Shown: positions 14,624 through 20,276 of the stretch, one piece after another
How the letters are laid out: each line of letters begins with the position of its first letter
Numbering within the stretch: the stretch's first letter is position 1
IMG/VR virus record: IMGVR_UViG_3300032116_001179
Location: 1 to 25,792 of that record
From: a virus
Reading direction: 5' to 3' (one strand)
Length of the DNA stretch: 25,792 nucleotides
Position numbers and translations under genes: made by a program
Notes under the pieces: model-generated
Seen by the model: the letters and a program-made list of their open reading frames with translations, nothing else
The model's database searches: none
Told to the model about the DNA's origin: nothing

Positions 14624-14857
14624 ATGGACGCTCTAGACGAGTTCAGGGAGTTGCAGAATGTGGTCAAAGGACCACGTTGCGGCTACCAGTTGCTTGAGAT
14701 CAGTGATGCTGATCGTGAGTCGCTGGACAAGGCATTGGCGGCTGCTGAGATCACCTCAAAAGCGATCCAGCGTTGGTGCGAGTTGCGTGAGCAGAAATGG
14801 ACTCACTACAACATCGCACGTCACAGGAGAGGAGACTGCAAATGTCGGAAGATCTGA
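14624..14857 (+). CDS. small putative DNA-binding protein
   Basis: The 77-residue product starts at ATG 14624 with a GAGGAGG SD. It has a helical core (DADRESLDKALAAAEITSKAIQRWCELRE) that could be a helix-turn-helix-like unit and a basic Cys/His-rich end (HYNIARHRRGDCKCRKI). The 'ARHR.G.C.C' ending recurs in small actinophage proteins that precede replication or terminase genes. A regulator or DNA-binding accessory role is likely but not certain. It overlaps the start of the metallophosphoesterase gene by 16 bases. Confidence 0.55.
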   Translation: MDALDEFRELQNVVKGPRCGYQLLEISDADRESLDKALAAAEITSKAIQRWCELREQKWTHYNIARHRRGDCKCRKI

Positions 14858-15870
14858 TCGAGTTCCAGCGCGAGGACGAACTGAACGAACTGAAGTCGGC
14901 GCACAGGCGTGCGTTGCGCGCACTCGCCAAGAAGGAGCAGCAGACCGAAGAACTTGTGGAGGCGGTCTACCGCGCGGCAAAGGATGCGGCGGTCGGGATG
15001 AAGATTCCAGCCGTGCCAGCACCGAAGCCAGACAAGCGCAAGGGCAAGCGCGAGGTTGCCGTCGTGCAACTGAGCGACTGGCAACTTGGCAAGAAGAGCG
15101 TGGACTACGACATTGACACGGCAGCCAAGCGGCTGCAGCTACTCGCCGAGAAGGTGAAGCGCGTCGTAGAGATTCAGCGCAAAGATCACCCTGTGGACAC
15201 GGTGAAGATTCTGCTCACTGGCGACCTCGTGGAGTCAGACGGCAACATCTTCCCAGGACAAGCCTACGAAGTTGAGGCTGGCGGTCTGTACGTCCAAATC
15301 TTCCGCGGCGCGGAGATGCTGGCGCAGTTCGTCAGGGCGATGGCCGCACTCTTCCCGCAGGTGGAAGTCTATGGCGCAATCGGCAATCACGGACGCTTGG
15401 GACGCTACAGCGATCACTCGCCAGAGAGCAACAGCGACGCGATCCTTTACAACATTGCTCGCTCACTCGTGCAAAGCGAGAAGCGTGTGAGTTGGAAAGA
15501 GAGCCTCACCGTTGGCGGTCGGCACTGGTACGACACGCTTGACTTGCCAGGCGGCAAGATCGGGATGATCGTCCACGGCGATCAGTTCAGAGGTGGACTT
15601 GGGATGCCGTGGTACGGCGTTGCGAAGAAGGCGAGCGGCTGGCGCTTGAGCGTCGCGCCGTTTGACTACCTTTGGTTTGGCCACTGGCACCAGCCTGCGC
15701 GACTCGTCCTTGCCGACGGCAAGATCACGACGTGGTGCAGTCCATCGCTTGAATCGAGCAACCGCTTCGCTCAGGAGGTCGTCGGCGCGTCTGGCGAGCC
15801 AGGGCAGTGGCTAATGTTCTTTGACGGCGATGGAGAGGTCTCAGCCGAGTACCTAATCCGCTTGCGCTAG
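14842..15870 (+). CDS. calcineurin-like metallophosphoesterase
   Basis: ATG 14842 follows a GGAGAGGAG SD; an earlier GTG lies inside the upstream gene without benefit. The 342-residue enzyme has a helical N-terminus (1-65) then the metal-binding motifs in order: SDWQLG (Asp79, with Gln81 where His is usual), GDLVES (Asp128), GNHGR (Asn182, His183), HGDQF (His245) and GHWHQ (His281, His283). Such phage enzymes hydrolyse phosphodiesters or phosphomonoesters with two metals; the substrate could be DNA ends, RNA or a nucleotide. The N-terminal coiled helix may mediate oligomerisation. Confidence 0.8.
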   Translation: MSEDLIEFQREDELNELKSAHRRALRALAKKEQQTEELVEAVYRAAKDAAVGMKIPAVPAPKPDKRKGKREVAVVQLSDWQLGKKSVDYDIDTAAKRLQLLAEKVKRVVEIQRKDHPVDTVKILLTGDLVESDGNIFPGQAYEVEAGGLYVQIFRGAEMLAQFVRAMAALFPQVEVYGAIGNHGRLGRYSDHSPESNSDAILYNIARSLVQSEKRVSWKESLTVGGRHWYDTLDLPGGKIGMIVHGDQFRGGLGMPWYGVAKKASGWRLSVAPFDYLWFGHWHQPARLVLADGKITTWCSPSLESSNRFAQEVVGASGEPGQWLMFFDGDGEVSAEYLIRLR

Positions 15871-16100
15871 TGCCGTTCCTTGCAGGTCCGCCGGCACCGA
15901 GGCCGCAGGACATAGGAGCCTGCACGCCGTGCGGGGAGACTCGCAGGGTGTGGAGGTTTGCCGAACAGGAAGTCAGCCTCACGGTCGGCTATTCTGCAGT
16001 CCTGTCCTACGCTATCTGCCGAGCGTGCCTAGAGGTGGTTCTAGAGCTGCTCGATGAGGACGATGACGCCGCTGGCTATGCCAGCGACCTCCCAGACTGA
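15870..16100 (+). CDS. small zinc-binding-like protein
   Basis: GTG start in a TAGTG overlap; no clear SD, so translation may be coupled to the gene before. The 76-residue product has a CTPCG pair (Cys18, Cys21) and a CRAC pair (Cys50, Cys53) that could hold one zinc, then a helix and an acidic end (LLDEDDDAAGYASDLPD). No named family. Its stop codon lies inside the 5' arm of the following hairpin. Confidence 0.55.
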   Translation: MPFLAGPPAPRPQDIGACTPCGETRRVWRFAEQEVSLTVGYSAVLSYAICRACLEVVLELLDEDDDAAGYASDLPD

Positions 16101-16119
16101 CCTCCTCCAGTCTGGGAGG
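16088..16119 (+). terminator. perfect 12-bp hairpin terminator
   Basis: 16088-16099 and 16108-16119 are perfect inverted repeats of 12 bases with an 8-base loop (ACCTCCTC). No T-run follows, but the position after the last late gene and immediately before a consensus promoter is that of a transcription barrier. The loop contains ACCTCCT, identical to the anti-SD end of 16S rRNA. Confidence 0.7.
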
Positions 16120-16126
16120 CTACCCC

Positions 16127-16156
16127 TTGACAAGCCGTGACATCACGGTCTAGGAT
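16127..16156 (+). promoter_or_regulatory. sigma70-type promoter of the rightward early region
   Basis: A perfect -35 box TTGACA (16127-16132) is followed, after 18 bases, by TAGGAT (16151-16156), four of six matches to TATAAT including the invariant first TA and last T. It sits in the largest intergenic gap of the window, between a terminator-like hairpin and a run of early genes. The start site would be near 16163, giving a leader of about 48 bases before the first ATG (16211). Confidence 0.7.
16135..16148. promoter_or_regulatory. inverted repeat in the promoter spacer (possible operator)
   Basis: CCGTGA and TCACGG are perfect inverted repeats separated by CA, lying wholly between the -35 and -10 boxes. 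The half-site text CGTGACA recurs 21 bases downstream (16157-16163), about two helical turns away. A bound repressor would block polymerase directly. Confidence 0.5.
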
Positions 16157-16161
16157 CGTGA

Positions 16162-16199
16162 CAGCAGCGAGGAACCTGACCAAGTTGGCGGGGCTGCTG
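16162..16199 (+). promoter_or_regulatory. leader stem next to the SD of the first early gene
   Basis: CAGCAGC (16162-16168) can pair with GCTGCTG (16193-16199), enclosing 24 bases. The 3' arm abuts the GAGGAG SD (16199-16204) of the gene at 16211. The stem could tune access of ribosomes or protect the 5' end; a 7-bp stem can also arise by chance. Confidence 0.35.
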
Positions 16200-16210
16200 A
16201 GGAGATAAAG

Positions 16211-16297
16211 ATGATTCGGACATTGCAGGAGATCGCAACGGTCGTCACCTTCATCGCAGCAATGGTGCTGCTCTTGGCACTGGGGTCAATGCGATGA
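16211..16297 (+). CDS. 28-residue single-pass membrane peptide
   Basis: ATG 16211 follows GAGGAG by six bases. The product starts MIRTLQEIA and is almost entirely one hydrophobic helix (VVTFIAAMVLLLALG) ending SMR. It is the first gene after the promoter. The stop overlaps the next ATG (ATGA). No family can be assigned to such a short peptide. Confidence 0.55.
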   Translation: MIRTLQEIATVVTFIAAMVLLLALGSMR

Positions 16298-16452
16298 GGC
16301 TCAACCGAAAGACGCAGCCACTGGTCTACAAGCGAGTGGCAATCCGCACGACGCTGCTGGATCAACAGCGGCGCAGCGATCAGCAACTTGACATTGCCAT
16401 TGGCATCCTCGGAGCGACGCTTCTGGTGATGATCTTCGTGGTGCTTGGCTAA
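16294..16452 (+). CDS. 52-residue membrane protein with basic N-terminus
   Basis: ATG in an ATGA overlap with the 28-residue peptide gene. The N-terminal 30 residues are basic and polar (MRLNRKTQPLVYKRVAIR, then DQQRRSDQQ), followed by one hydrophobic helix (about 33-52: DIAIGILGATLLVMIFVVLG). With the preceding peptide it makes a two-gene membrane unit at the head of the early operon; such early small membrane proteins often act on host membrane proteins or exclude other phages, which is only a possibility here. The stop overlaps the next gene (TAATG). Confidence 0.6.
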   Translation: MRLNRKTQPLVYKRVAIRTTLLDQQRRSDQQLDIAIGILGATLLVMIFVVLG

Positions 16453-16643
16453 TGCCAGTCTACGAATACCGCTGCGGCGACTGCGGGCATCGTGAGGAAC
16501 ACACGCACTCAATCCACAACGTCTACAACCCGCGCTGCGAGAAGTGCGGCCGCTGGATGCGGATGGTCTATTCGCCGGCGGCGGTGGTTTACAAGGGCGA
16601 AGGGTTCGCCAAGAAGGACAGAGCAAAGAAGGAGGGCAAGTGA
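16452..16643 (+). CDS. FmdB-like zinc ribbon protein
   Basis: The 63-residue protein starts MPVYEYRCGDCGH, the signature of FmdB-family zinc ribbons, with the second pair at CEKCG (about 29-32), then 'VVYKGEGFAKKD', also typical (usually ...FKGSGFY). One zinc is bound by the four cysteines. The family is annotated as regulatory in bacteria but the real function is not settled. A basic end (KKDRAKKEGK) suggests nucleic-acid contact. It is co-translated with the methyltransferase gene (GTGA overlap). Confidence 0.7.
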   Translation: MPVYEYRCGDCGHREEHTHSIHNVYNPRCEKCGRWMRMVYSPAAVVYKGEGFAKKDRAKKEGK

Positions 16644-17599
16644 AGCACGCTTCGTTCTTCAGCGGAGTCGGCGGCCTTGATCTCGGCTTTGAGCGCGCTG
16701 GCATTCACACGGTGAGCGTCAGCGAGATTGACCCATACGCCTGCACGGTGCTGGCAGAGCGATTCCCAGACGCTCCGAATCTGGGAAGCATTACGGAGGT
16801 GGACGCTAATGACATCCCAGAGGCAGACATCTGGTCAGGAGGATTCCCTTGCCAAGACCTTAGCGTCGCAGGGAAGCGCGCAGGATTCGCAGGCAAGCGT
16901 TCCAGCCTTGCCTTCACCTTCCTTGACCTTGTTGAGCAACGCCGACCTCGGTGGCTCGTGCTGGAAAATGTCCCTGGACTCTTCAGTTCCAACAAGGGGG
17001 CTGACTTCGGACGGCTTCTCAATGAAATGGAGCAACTCGGGTATGGCGTATCGTGGCGAACTTTGGACGCTCGATACTTCGGAGTCGCCCAGCGACGCCG
17101 TAGAGTGTTCATTGTCGCAAGTCTTGAATCCGACCGCGCCGGCGAGGTTCTCCTTGAGTGCGAAGGCTGCGAGCGGCATCCTTCGCCGCGCACGCAGAAG
17201 GGACAAGGAGTTGCCAGCGGCGCTGGTCATAGCACTGGAGGCAATCGGGACGGAGAACCCGCAGGGAGAGATTCGTCGCCTGACTCCGACAGAATGCGAG
17301 CGCTTGATGGGATGGCCAGACGGCTGGACAATCAGCCAATCCTATCGTTCCCGTCGCGCTTCGGCAGCAACGCCAATGTGACGGAGGGTCAGGCGCAGTC
17401 AATGGCACACAGCGCAGGAGCGCCGGCAGTGCTTCTTGACAGTCAACGTGGCACGCAAGACGAGGATGCTCTGCTCCCAGTCGGTCTGGACTCACACCGC
17501 TACCGCTGCTGCGGCAACGGTGTGGTCGCTCCAGTCGCTGAGTGGGTTGGCAGGAGAATCGTAGAAGTAGACCGCCGATGGCGGGAGGAGGGCAAGTGA
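16640..17599 (+). CDS. DNA (cytosine-5) methyltransferase
   Basis: GTG at 16640 (GGAGGG SD) overlaps the previous stop by 4 bases. The 319-residue enzyme has FSGVGGLDLGF (motif I, 7-17), GGFPCQDLS with catalytic Cys71 (IV), ENVPG (VI, 109-113), QRRRRVFIVA (VIII, 151-160) and a C-terminal RYRCCGNGVVAPVAEWVG (X, 287-304). It would methylate cytosine at C5 in phage DNA, probably to evade host restriction. Odd: motif IX (RRLTPTECERL...) is absent from this frame but is encoded at 17274-17330 in another frame. So the enzyme may be damaged, frameshifted or divergent in its target-recognition region. Confidence 0.8.
   Translation: MKHASFFSGVGGLDLGFERAGIHTVSVSEIDPYACTVLAERFPDAPNLGSITEVDANDIPEADIWSGGFPCQDLSVAGKRAGFAGKRSSLAFTFLDLVEQRRPRWLVLENVPGLFSSNKGADFGRLLNEMEQLGYGVSWRTLDARYFGVAQRRRRVFIVASLESDRAGEVLLECEGCERHPSPRTQKGQGVASGAGHSTGGNRDGEPAGRDSSPDSDRMRALDGMARRLDNQPILSFPSRFGSNANVTEGQAQSMAHSAGAPAVLLDSQRGTQDEDALLPVGLDSHRYRCCGNGVVAPVAEWVGRRIVEVDRRWREEGK
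16795..16799 (+). promoter_or_regulatory. internal SD for the overlapping gene
   Basis: GGAGG (continuing as GGAGGTGG) lies nine bases before ATG 16809, which opens the frame-shifted overlapping ORF. In the methyltransferase frame these bases are ordinary codons. A strong SD at good spacing before an ATG in the other frame is a reason to take that ORF as translated. Confidence 0.5.
16809..17381 (+). CDS. overlapping gene nested in the C5 methyltransferase gene
   Basis: A 190-residue frame lies wholly inside the methyltransferase gene (+1 relative to it). It has its own ATG and SD (GGAGG, 9-base spacing). The product starts MTSQRQTSGQEDSLAKTLASQG, is Ser/Thr/Pro-rich to about 65, then has MKWSNSGMAYRGELWTLDTSE, CSLSQVLNP, FSLSAKAASGILRRARRR and a C-terminal RRLTPTECERLMGWPDGWT. 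From memory, 'W..SGM...G..WTL', 'LS.KA..GILRRA' and 'FP.RTS/DSLAKT' proteins are frequent phage products that accompany C5 methyltransferase genes. The last motif is methyltransferase motif IX. Either a genuine second protein (for example a target-recognition or partner subunit) or the remains of frameshifting. Function unknown. Confidence 0.55.
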   Translation: MTSQRQTSGQEDSLAKTLASQGSAQDSQASVPALPSPSLTLLSNADLGGSCWKMSLDSSVPTRGLTSDGFSMKWSNSGMAYRGELWTLDTSESPSDAVECSLSQVLNPTAPARFSLSAKAASGILRRARRRDKELPAALVIALEAIGTENPQGEIRRLTPTECERLMGWPDGWTISQSYRSRRASAATPM

Positions 17600-18531
17600 G
17601 CAAGCAATACGAGTTCGTCAAGGCGGAGCAGCGCAGTCCTGAGTGGTTCGCACTTCGGGCTGACGGCATCACGGCGACCGACGTCTCGGTCATCGCAGGG
17701 CTGAACCCCTATAAAACTCCCTTTCAGCTTTGGGCGGAGAAGCTAGGGAAGTATCAGCCTGACCCAGTCGGACCAGCAGCGGTGCGCGGCATCCTGCTGG
17801 AGAACGCAGTGGCAGAGTTCTACGAGATGGAGACTGGCCGCGAGTTGCGCCGCAGCAACGGCATCGTCCGACTCAAGGAACTCCCCTGGGTGATTGCGTC
17901 ACTCGACCGAACCATCGTCGGCGAGGACGGCTTGGTGGAAATCAAGACCAGCACCTCACCGCGCTGGAGCCTGCACCCAGTGCCGCCAGAGGTGGTGGCG
18001 CAGGTGCAGTGGCAGATGTTCGTCACCGGCGCACCGTGGTGCGACGTGGCAGTCCTGCTCGGTGGTTTGGTCTTCCGCATCGAGCGGGTGGCTGCGAGCA
18101 TTGACTACCAGACGGAGTTGTACCGCAAGGCGGTGGAGTTCAGGAACGCGCTTGCAACGCAGACGCCGCCAGCCTTGCAGGGTCAGGACTCTGACGCGCT
18201 GGCGCAGGTGATGCCGCAGGCAAGCGAAGAGTACGCAAACGCAACCGACGGCATTGACCGCGTGGCGGCGTTGTATTCGGAAAAGCAGTATGAATCCAAG
18301 TTGCTGGACGAGGAGCTGCAGAACCTTGCCATCTCGCTGAAGGAAGCGATTGGCGAGAAGGCAGGCATCGTTGGCAACGGATGGCAGGCAACGTGGAAGC
18401 AGAACAAGGCGTCGGTCAAGACCGACTGGAAGGAGGTCGCAACGAAAGTGGACCCGAAGATCATTGAAGCCGCGACGCGGGAAGTTCCAGGCGCGCGAGT
18501 CTTCAAGTTCAGGACAGAGGAGGGTGCGTGA
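17596..18531 (+). CDS. YqaJ-type viral exonuclease (lambda Exo fold)
   Basis: GTG at 17596 (GGGAGGAGGG SD) overlaps the methyltransferase stop. The 311-residue enzyme has 'RSPEWFALRADGITATDVSVIAGLNPY' (13-39), 'RGILLENAVAEFYE' with Glu69, Asp104, and 'LVEIKT' (Glu115, Lys117), then 'QVQWQM' (136-141): the PD-(D/E)XK core of the YqaJ recombinase family. It degrades one strand from DNA ends to leave 3' single strands for annealing. The C-terminal 80 residues are helical. The annealing protein partner is encoded two genes downstream, giving a Red-like recombination pair. Confidence 0.85.
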   Translation: MSKQYEFVKAEQRSPEWFALRADGITATDVSVIAGLNPYKTPFQLWAEKLGKYQPDPVGPAAVRGILLENAVAEFYEMETGRELRRSNGIVRLKELPWVIASLDRTIVGEDGLVEIKTSTSPRWSLHPVPPEVVAQVQWQMFVTGAPWCDVAVLLGGLVFRIERVAASIDYQTELYRKAVEFRNALATQTPPALQGQDSDALAQVMPQASEEYANATDGIDRVAALYSEKQYESKLLDEELQNLAISLKEAIGEKAGIVGNGWQATWKQNKASVKTDWKEVATKVDPKIIEAATREVPGARVFKFRTEEGA

Positions 18532-19082
18532 GCCAACCTGGACTGTTCGCGGCAGAAGAGCGCCCAACGCCAACTTCTCCGCGAGAGTTCTCAGTTCGCT
18601 CAATCGGCGCACCTGATGCGTGCAGCCTAAATGCAATGTGGCACTCAAGGTTCCCAGCAATCGACTGGAGCAATGTGGTCCGCAATCGCTTCTATGCCTG
18701 CTACGTCTTGGAACGCGATGGAGTCGCGTATGGGGTCGCCATCTGGTCGTCGCCAATCGCAGCGAACAGGCTCAAAGATGGACAGCGGCTACTTGAACTA
18801 CGCAGACTGGCACTCTCGCCAGAGTGTCCAAAAAACACGGCGACTTGGATGCTGGCGCGGATGCAAGAGGACATCACGTCAAGGTTCCCTGAGGTCATCC
18901 GGCTCATCTCGTACCAGGACACAGAAGTGCATCTCGGCACCATCTACAAGGCAGCCAACTGGCGAATCGCAAACATTCAGCAAGAGGAGGTGAAATGGGA
19001 CGGACCTAGAAAGCGCAACAAGGAGCAATCCACCGCTCCAAAAGCACGGTGGGAAATGGAACTGAAGAGGAGGAGCAAATGA
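18528..19082 (+). CDS. Mom-like DNA-modification acyltransferase (GNAT fold)
   Basis: GTG in a GTGA overlap. The 184-residue protein has 'MWHSRFP' (37-43), 'GVAIWSSP' (69-76), 'LLELRRLALSPECPKNTATWMLARM' (88-112) and 'LISYQDTEVHLGTIYKAANW' (126-145). This set matches the GNAT-like Mom family, whose phage Mu member adds a carbamoylmethyl group to adenine in DNA and blocks restriction. The basic C-terminus (KWDGPRKRNK, then ELKRRSK) could bind DNA. It is placed between exonuclease and annealing protein with 4-base overlaps. The exact chemical group added cannot be read from sequence. Confidence 0.75.
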   Translation: MSQPGLFAAEERPTPTSPREFSVRSIGAPDACSLNAMWHSRFPAIDWSNVVRNRFYACYVLERDGVAYGVAIWSSPIAANRLKDGQRLLELRRLALSPECPKNTATWMLARMQEDITSRFPEVIRLISYQDTEVHLGTIYKAANWRIANIQQEEVKWDGPRKRNKEQSTAPKARWEMELKRRSK

Positions 19083-19813
19083 GCAAGGACATCGCAGCGG
19101 CGCTCTTGGCGCCATTCGAGGAGAAGGACCTGAAGCATCGCCCAGGGCGAGCAGGGATGACGTTCACCTACGCCGACGCGCGAGCAGTCGCGCAGCGGCT
19201 GGATGACGTCCTCGGCATTGAGTGCTGGCAGTTCGAGGTGAAGGTCGCAGACGGCGCACGCAACGTCGTTCACGGCTCGCTCGCAGTGGTCATCGGTGGG
19301 AAGACAACCATCCGACAGGACTTCGGCTATCCGAACTCTGCACAGGATGATGAGCCGCTGAAGTCAGCGGCCAGTGATGCGCTCCGCAGGTGCGCCGCGC
19401 AGCTAGGAGTGGGCAGGAGCCTCTATTCACCAGAGAAGGGTGTCCAAGTACCACTTGCGAGGGTTCCGCGCCTCTCCGTGGCTCCTACACCCCTCTCCGT
19501 TGATTCTACGAGGGGGTCTGACCCTGCGACGGATGACGCAATCCTCGCAGCAAAGGCTGCAATGCTCTTTGCCGAGAACGTCGGCGACGAGACGTGCAGC
19601 CACGGCGAACTGTGGACGCTGAAGCCAGGCGGCGTGAGCAAGGCCAGCGGCAAGCCGTACAACGCATTCTGGGCGGCGAGCCACAAGACCCCAGACGGCT
19701 CGTACTGCAAGGACAAGCCGAGCCAGAAGTTCATCGCGTCGCAGGCGCCTGCACCGGCGAAGCCGAAGCTCGTGCCAGAAGACACTCAGAACCTAGAAGA
19801 CTTGCCGTTCTAA
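19079..19813 (+). CDS. Rad52-type single-strand annealing protein
   Basis: ATG 19079 is in an ATGA overlap with an AGAGGAGGAG SD. The 244-residue protein has the Rad52/Rad22 core at about 18-118: 'KHRPGRAGMTFTYADARAVAQRLDDVLG', 'DFGYPN' and 'PLKSAASDALRRCAAQLGVGRSLY'. It anneals complementary single strands produced by the exonuclease. The C-terminal half has a Cys/His cluster (ETCSHGELWTL..., SYCKDKPS) followed by a Pro/Ala linker and the acidic end NLEDLPF, resembling the protein-binding tip of single-strand DNA binding proteins. That tip may recruit replication partners. Confidence 0.85.
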   Translation: MSKDIAAALLAPFEEKDLKHRPGRAGMTFTYADARAVAQRLDDVLGIECWQFEVKVADGARNVVHGSLAVVIGGKTTIRQDFGYPNSAQDDEPLKSAASDALRRCAAQLGVGRSLYSPEKGVQVPLARVPRLSVAPTPLSVDSTRGSDPATDDAILAAKAAMLFAENVGDETCSHGELWTLKPGGVSKASGKPYNAFWAASHKTPDGSYCKDKPSQKFIASQAPAPAKPKLVPEDTQNLEDLPF

Positions 19814-19838
19814 GCGGCAGAGAAGGAGGAGGACTGAA

Positions 19839-20276
19839 ATGAACCTTTGGATCAAGTGGTCAGCAGGAGCGCACAAGGACGCGATCATCGCCAGTCTCAC
19901 CGACACGCAGTTCCGTGCGTTCGTCACGATTCTGGAGATCGCAAAGGAGATGCGGAAGGGCGGCGAGTTCCGTGATCGGCAACACCTTGCCGCAGTCATC
20001 GGGCCGCGACTCAATCGGGCAGTGCCTCGACTCATTGCCGAGGGGCTGTTAGAGGTGTCTCAGAGTGGTGTCGTGGCTGTCTCGAACTGGTCTCGATGGC
20101 AAGTGGACGCGACGTCGGCTCAACGTCAGCAACGCGCTCGTGCGGGAAAAGTGGCTGAGTCACGGTTTGGTCACGCGCTAGAGAAGAGTAGAGAAGAGAA
20201 GAGTAGAGAAGAGAAGACTCTTACTAACGGCGTGATGAGTATTGGCGAGATTATTGCGAAGGGAGGACGACGATGA
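19839..20276 (+). CDS. winged-helix-like replication protein candidate
   Basis: ATG at 19839 follows AGAAGGAGGAGG. The 145-residue product starts MNLWIKWSAGAHKDAIIASL and contains a helical domain 'FRDRQHLAAVIGPRLNRAVPRLIAEGLLEVSQSGVVAVSNW' typical of winged-helix domains of phage replication initiators (DnaD/gpO-like N-termini). After it comes a basic, Gln/Arg-rich linker, a repeated KSREEKSREEK stretch and a short C-terminal helix (VMSIGEIIAKGG). A role in origin recognition or helicase loading is inferred. The repeat-encoding purine tract could be the origin itself. Confidence 0.6.
   Translation: MNLWIKWSAGAHKDAIIASLTDTQFRAFVTILEIAKEMRKGGEFRDRQHLAAVIGPRLNRAVPRLIAEGLLEVSQSGVVAVSNWSRWQVDATSAQRQQRARAGKVAESRFGHALEKSREEKSREEKTLTNGVMSIGEIIAKGGRR
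20179..20218 (+). repeat. imperfect 10/15-bp purine-rich tandem repeat
   Basis: TAGAGAAGAG at 20179 is followed by two 15-base copies of TAGAGAAGAGAAGA(G/C) at 20189 and 20204. The coding strand is purine apart from one T per unit. In frame it encodes the KSREEK repeats of the winged-helix-like protein. It could be replication slippage, an iteron or a strand-specific structural site. Confidence 0.7.

Noticed and set aside
16136-16163. CGTGACA direct repeat as a specific regulator site
   Set aside because: The same seven bases also occur inside several coding regions (for example near 472, 5793 and 24331), so the repeat alone is weak evidence; only the palindrome plus promoter was kept.
17956-18756. 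266-codon minus-strand open frame over the exonuclease and Mom-like genes
   Set aside because: No recognisable protein text, no SD, and both plus-strand genes are well supported. Unlike the nested frame in the methyltransferase, nothing in it is family-like.
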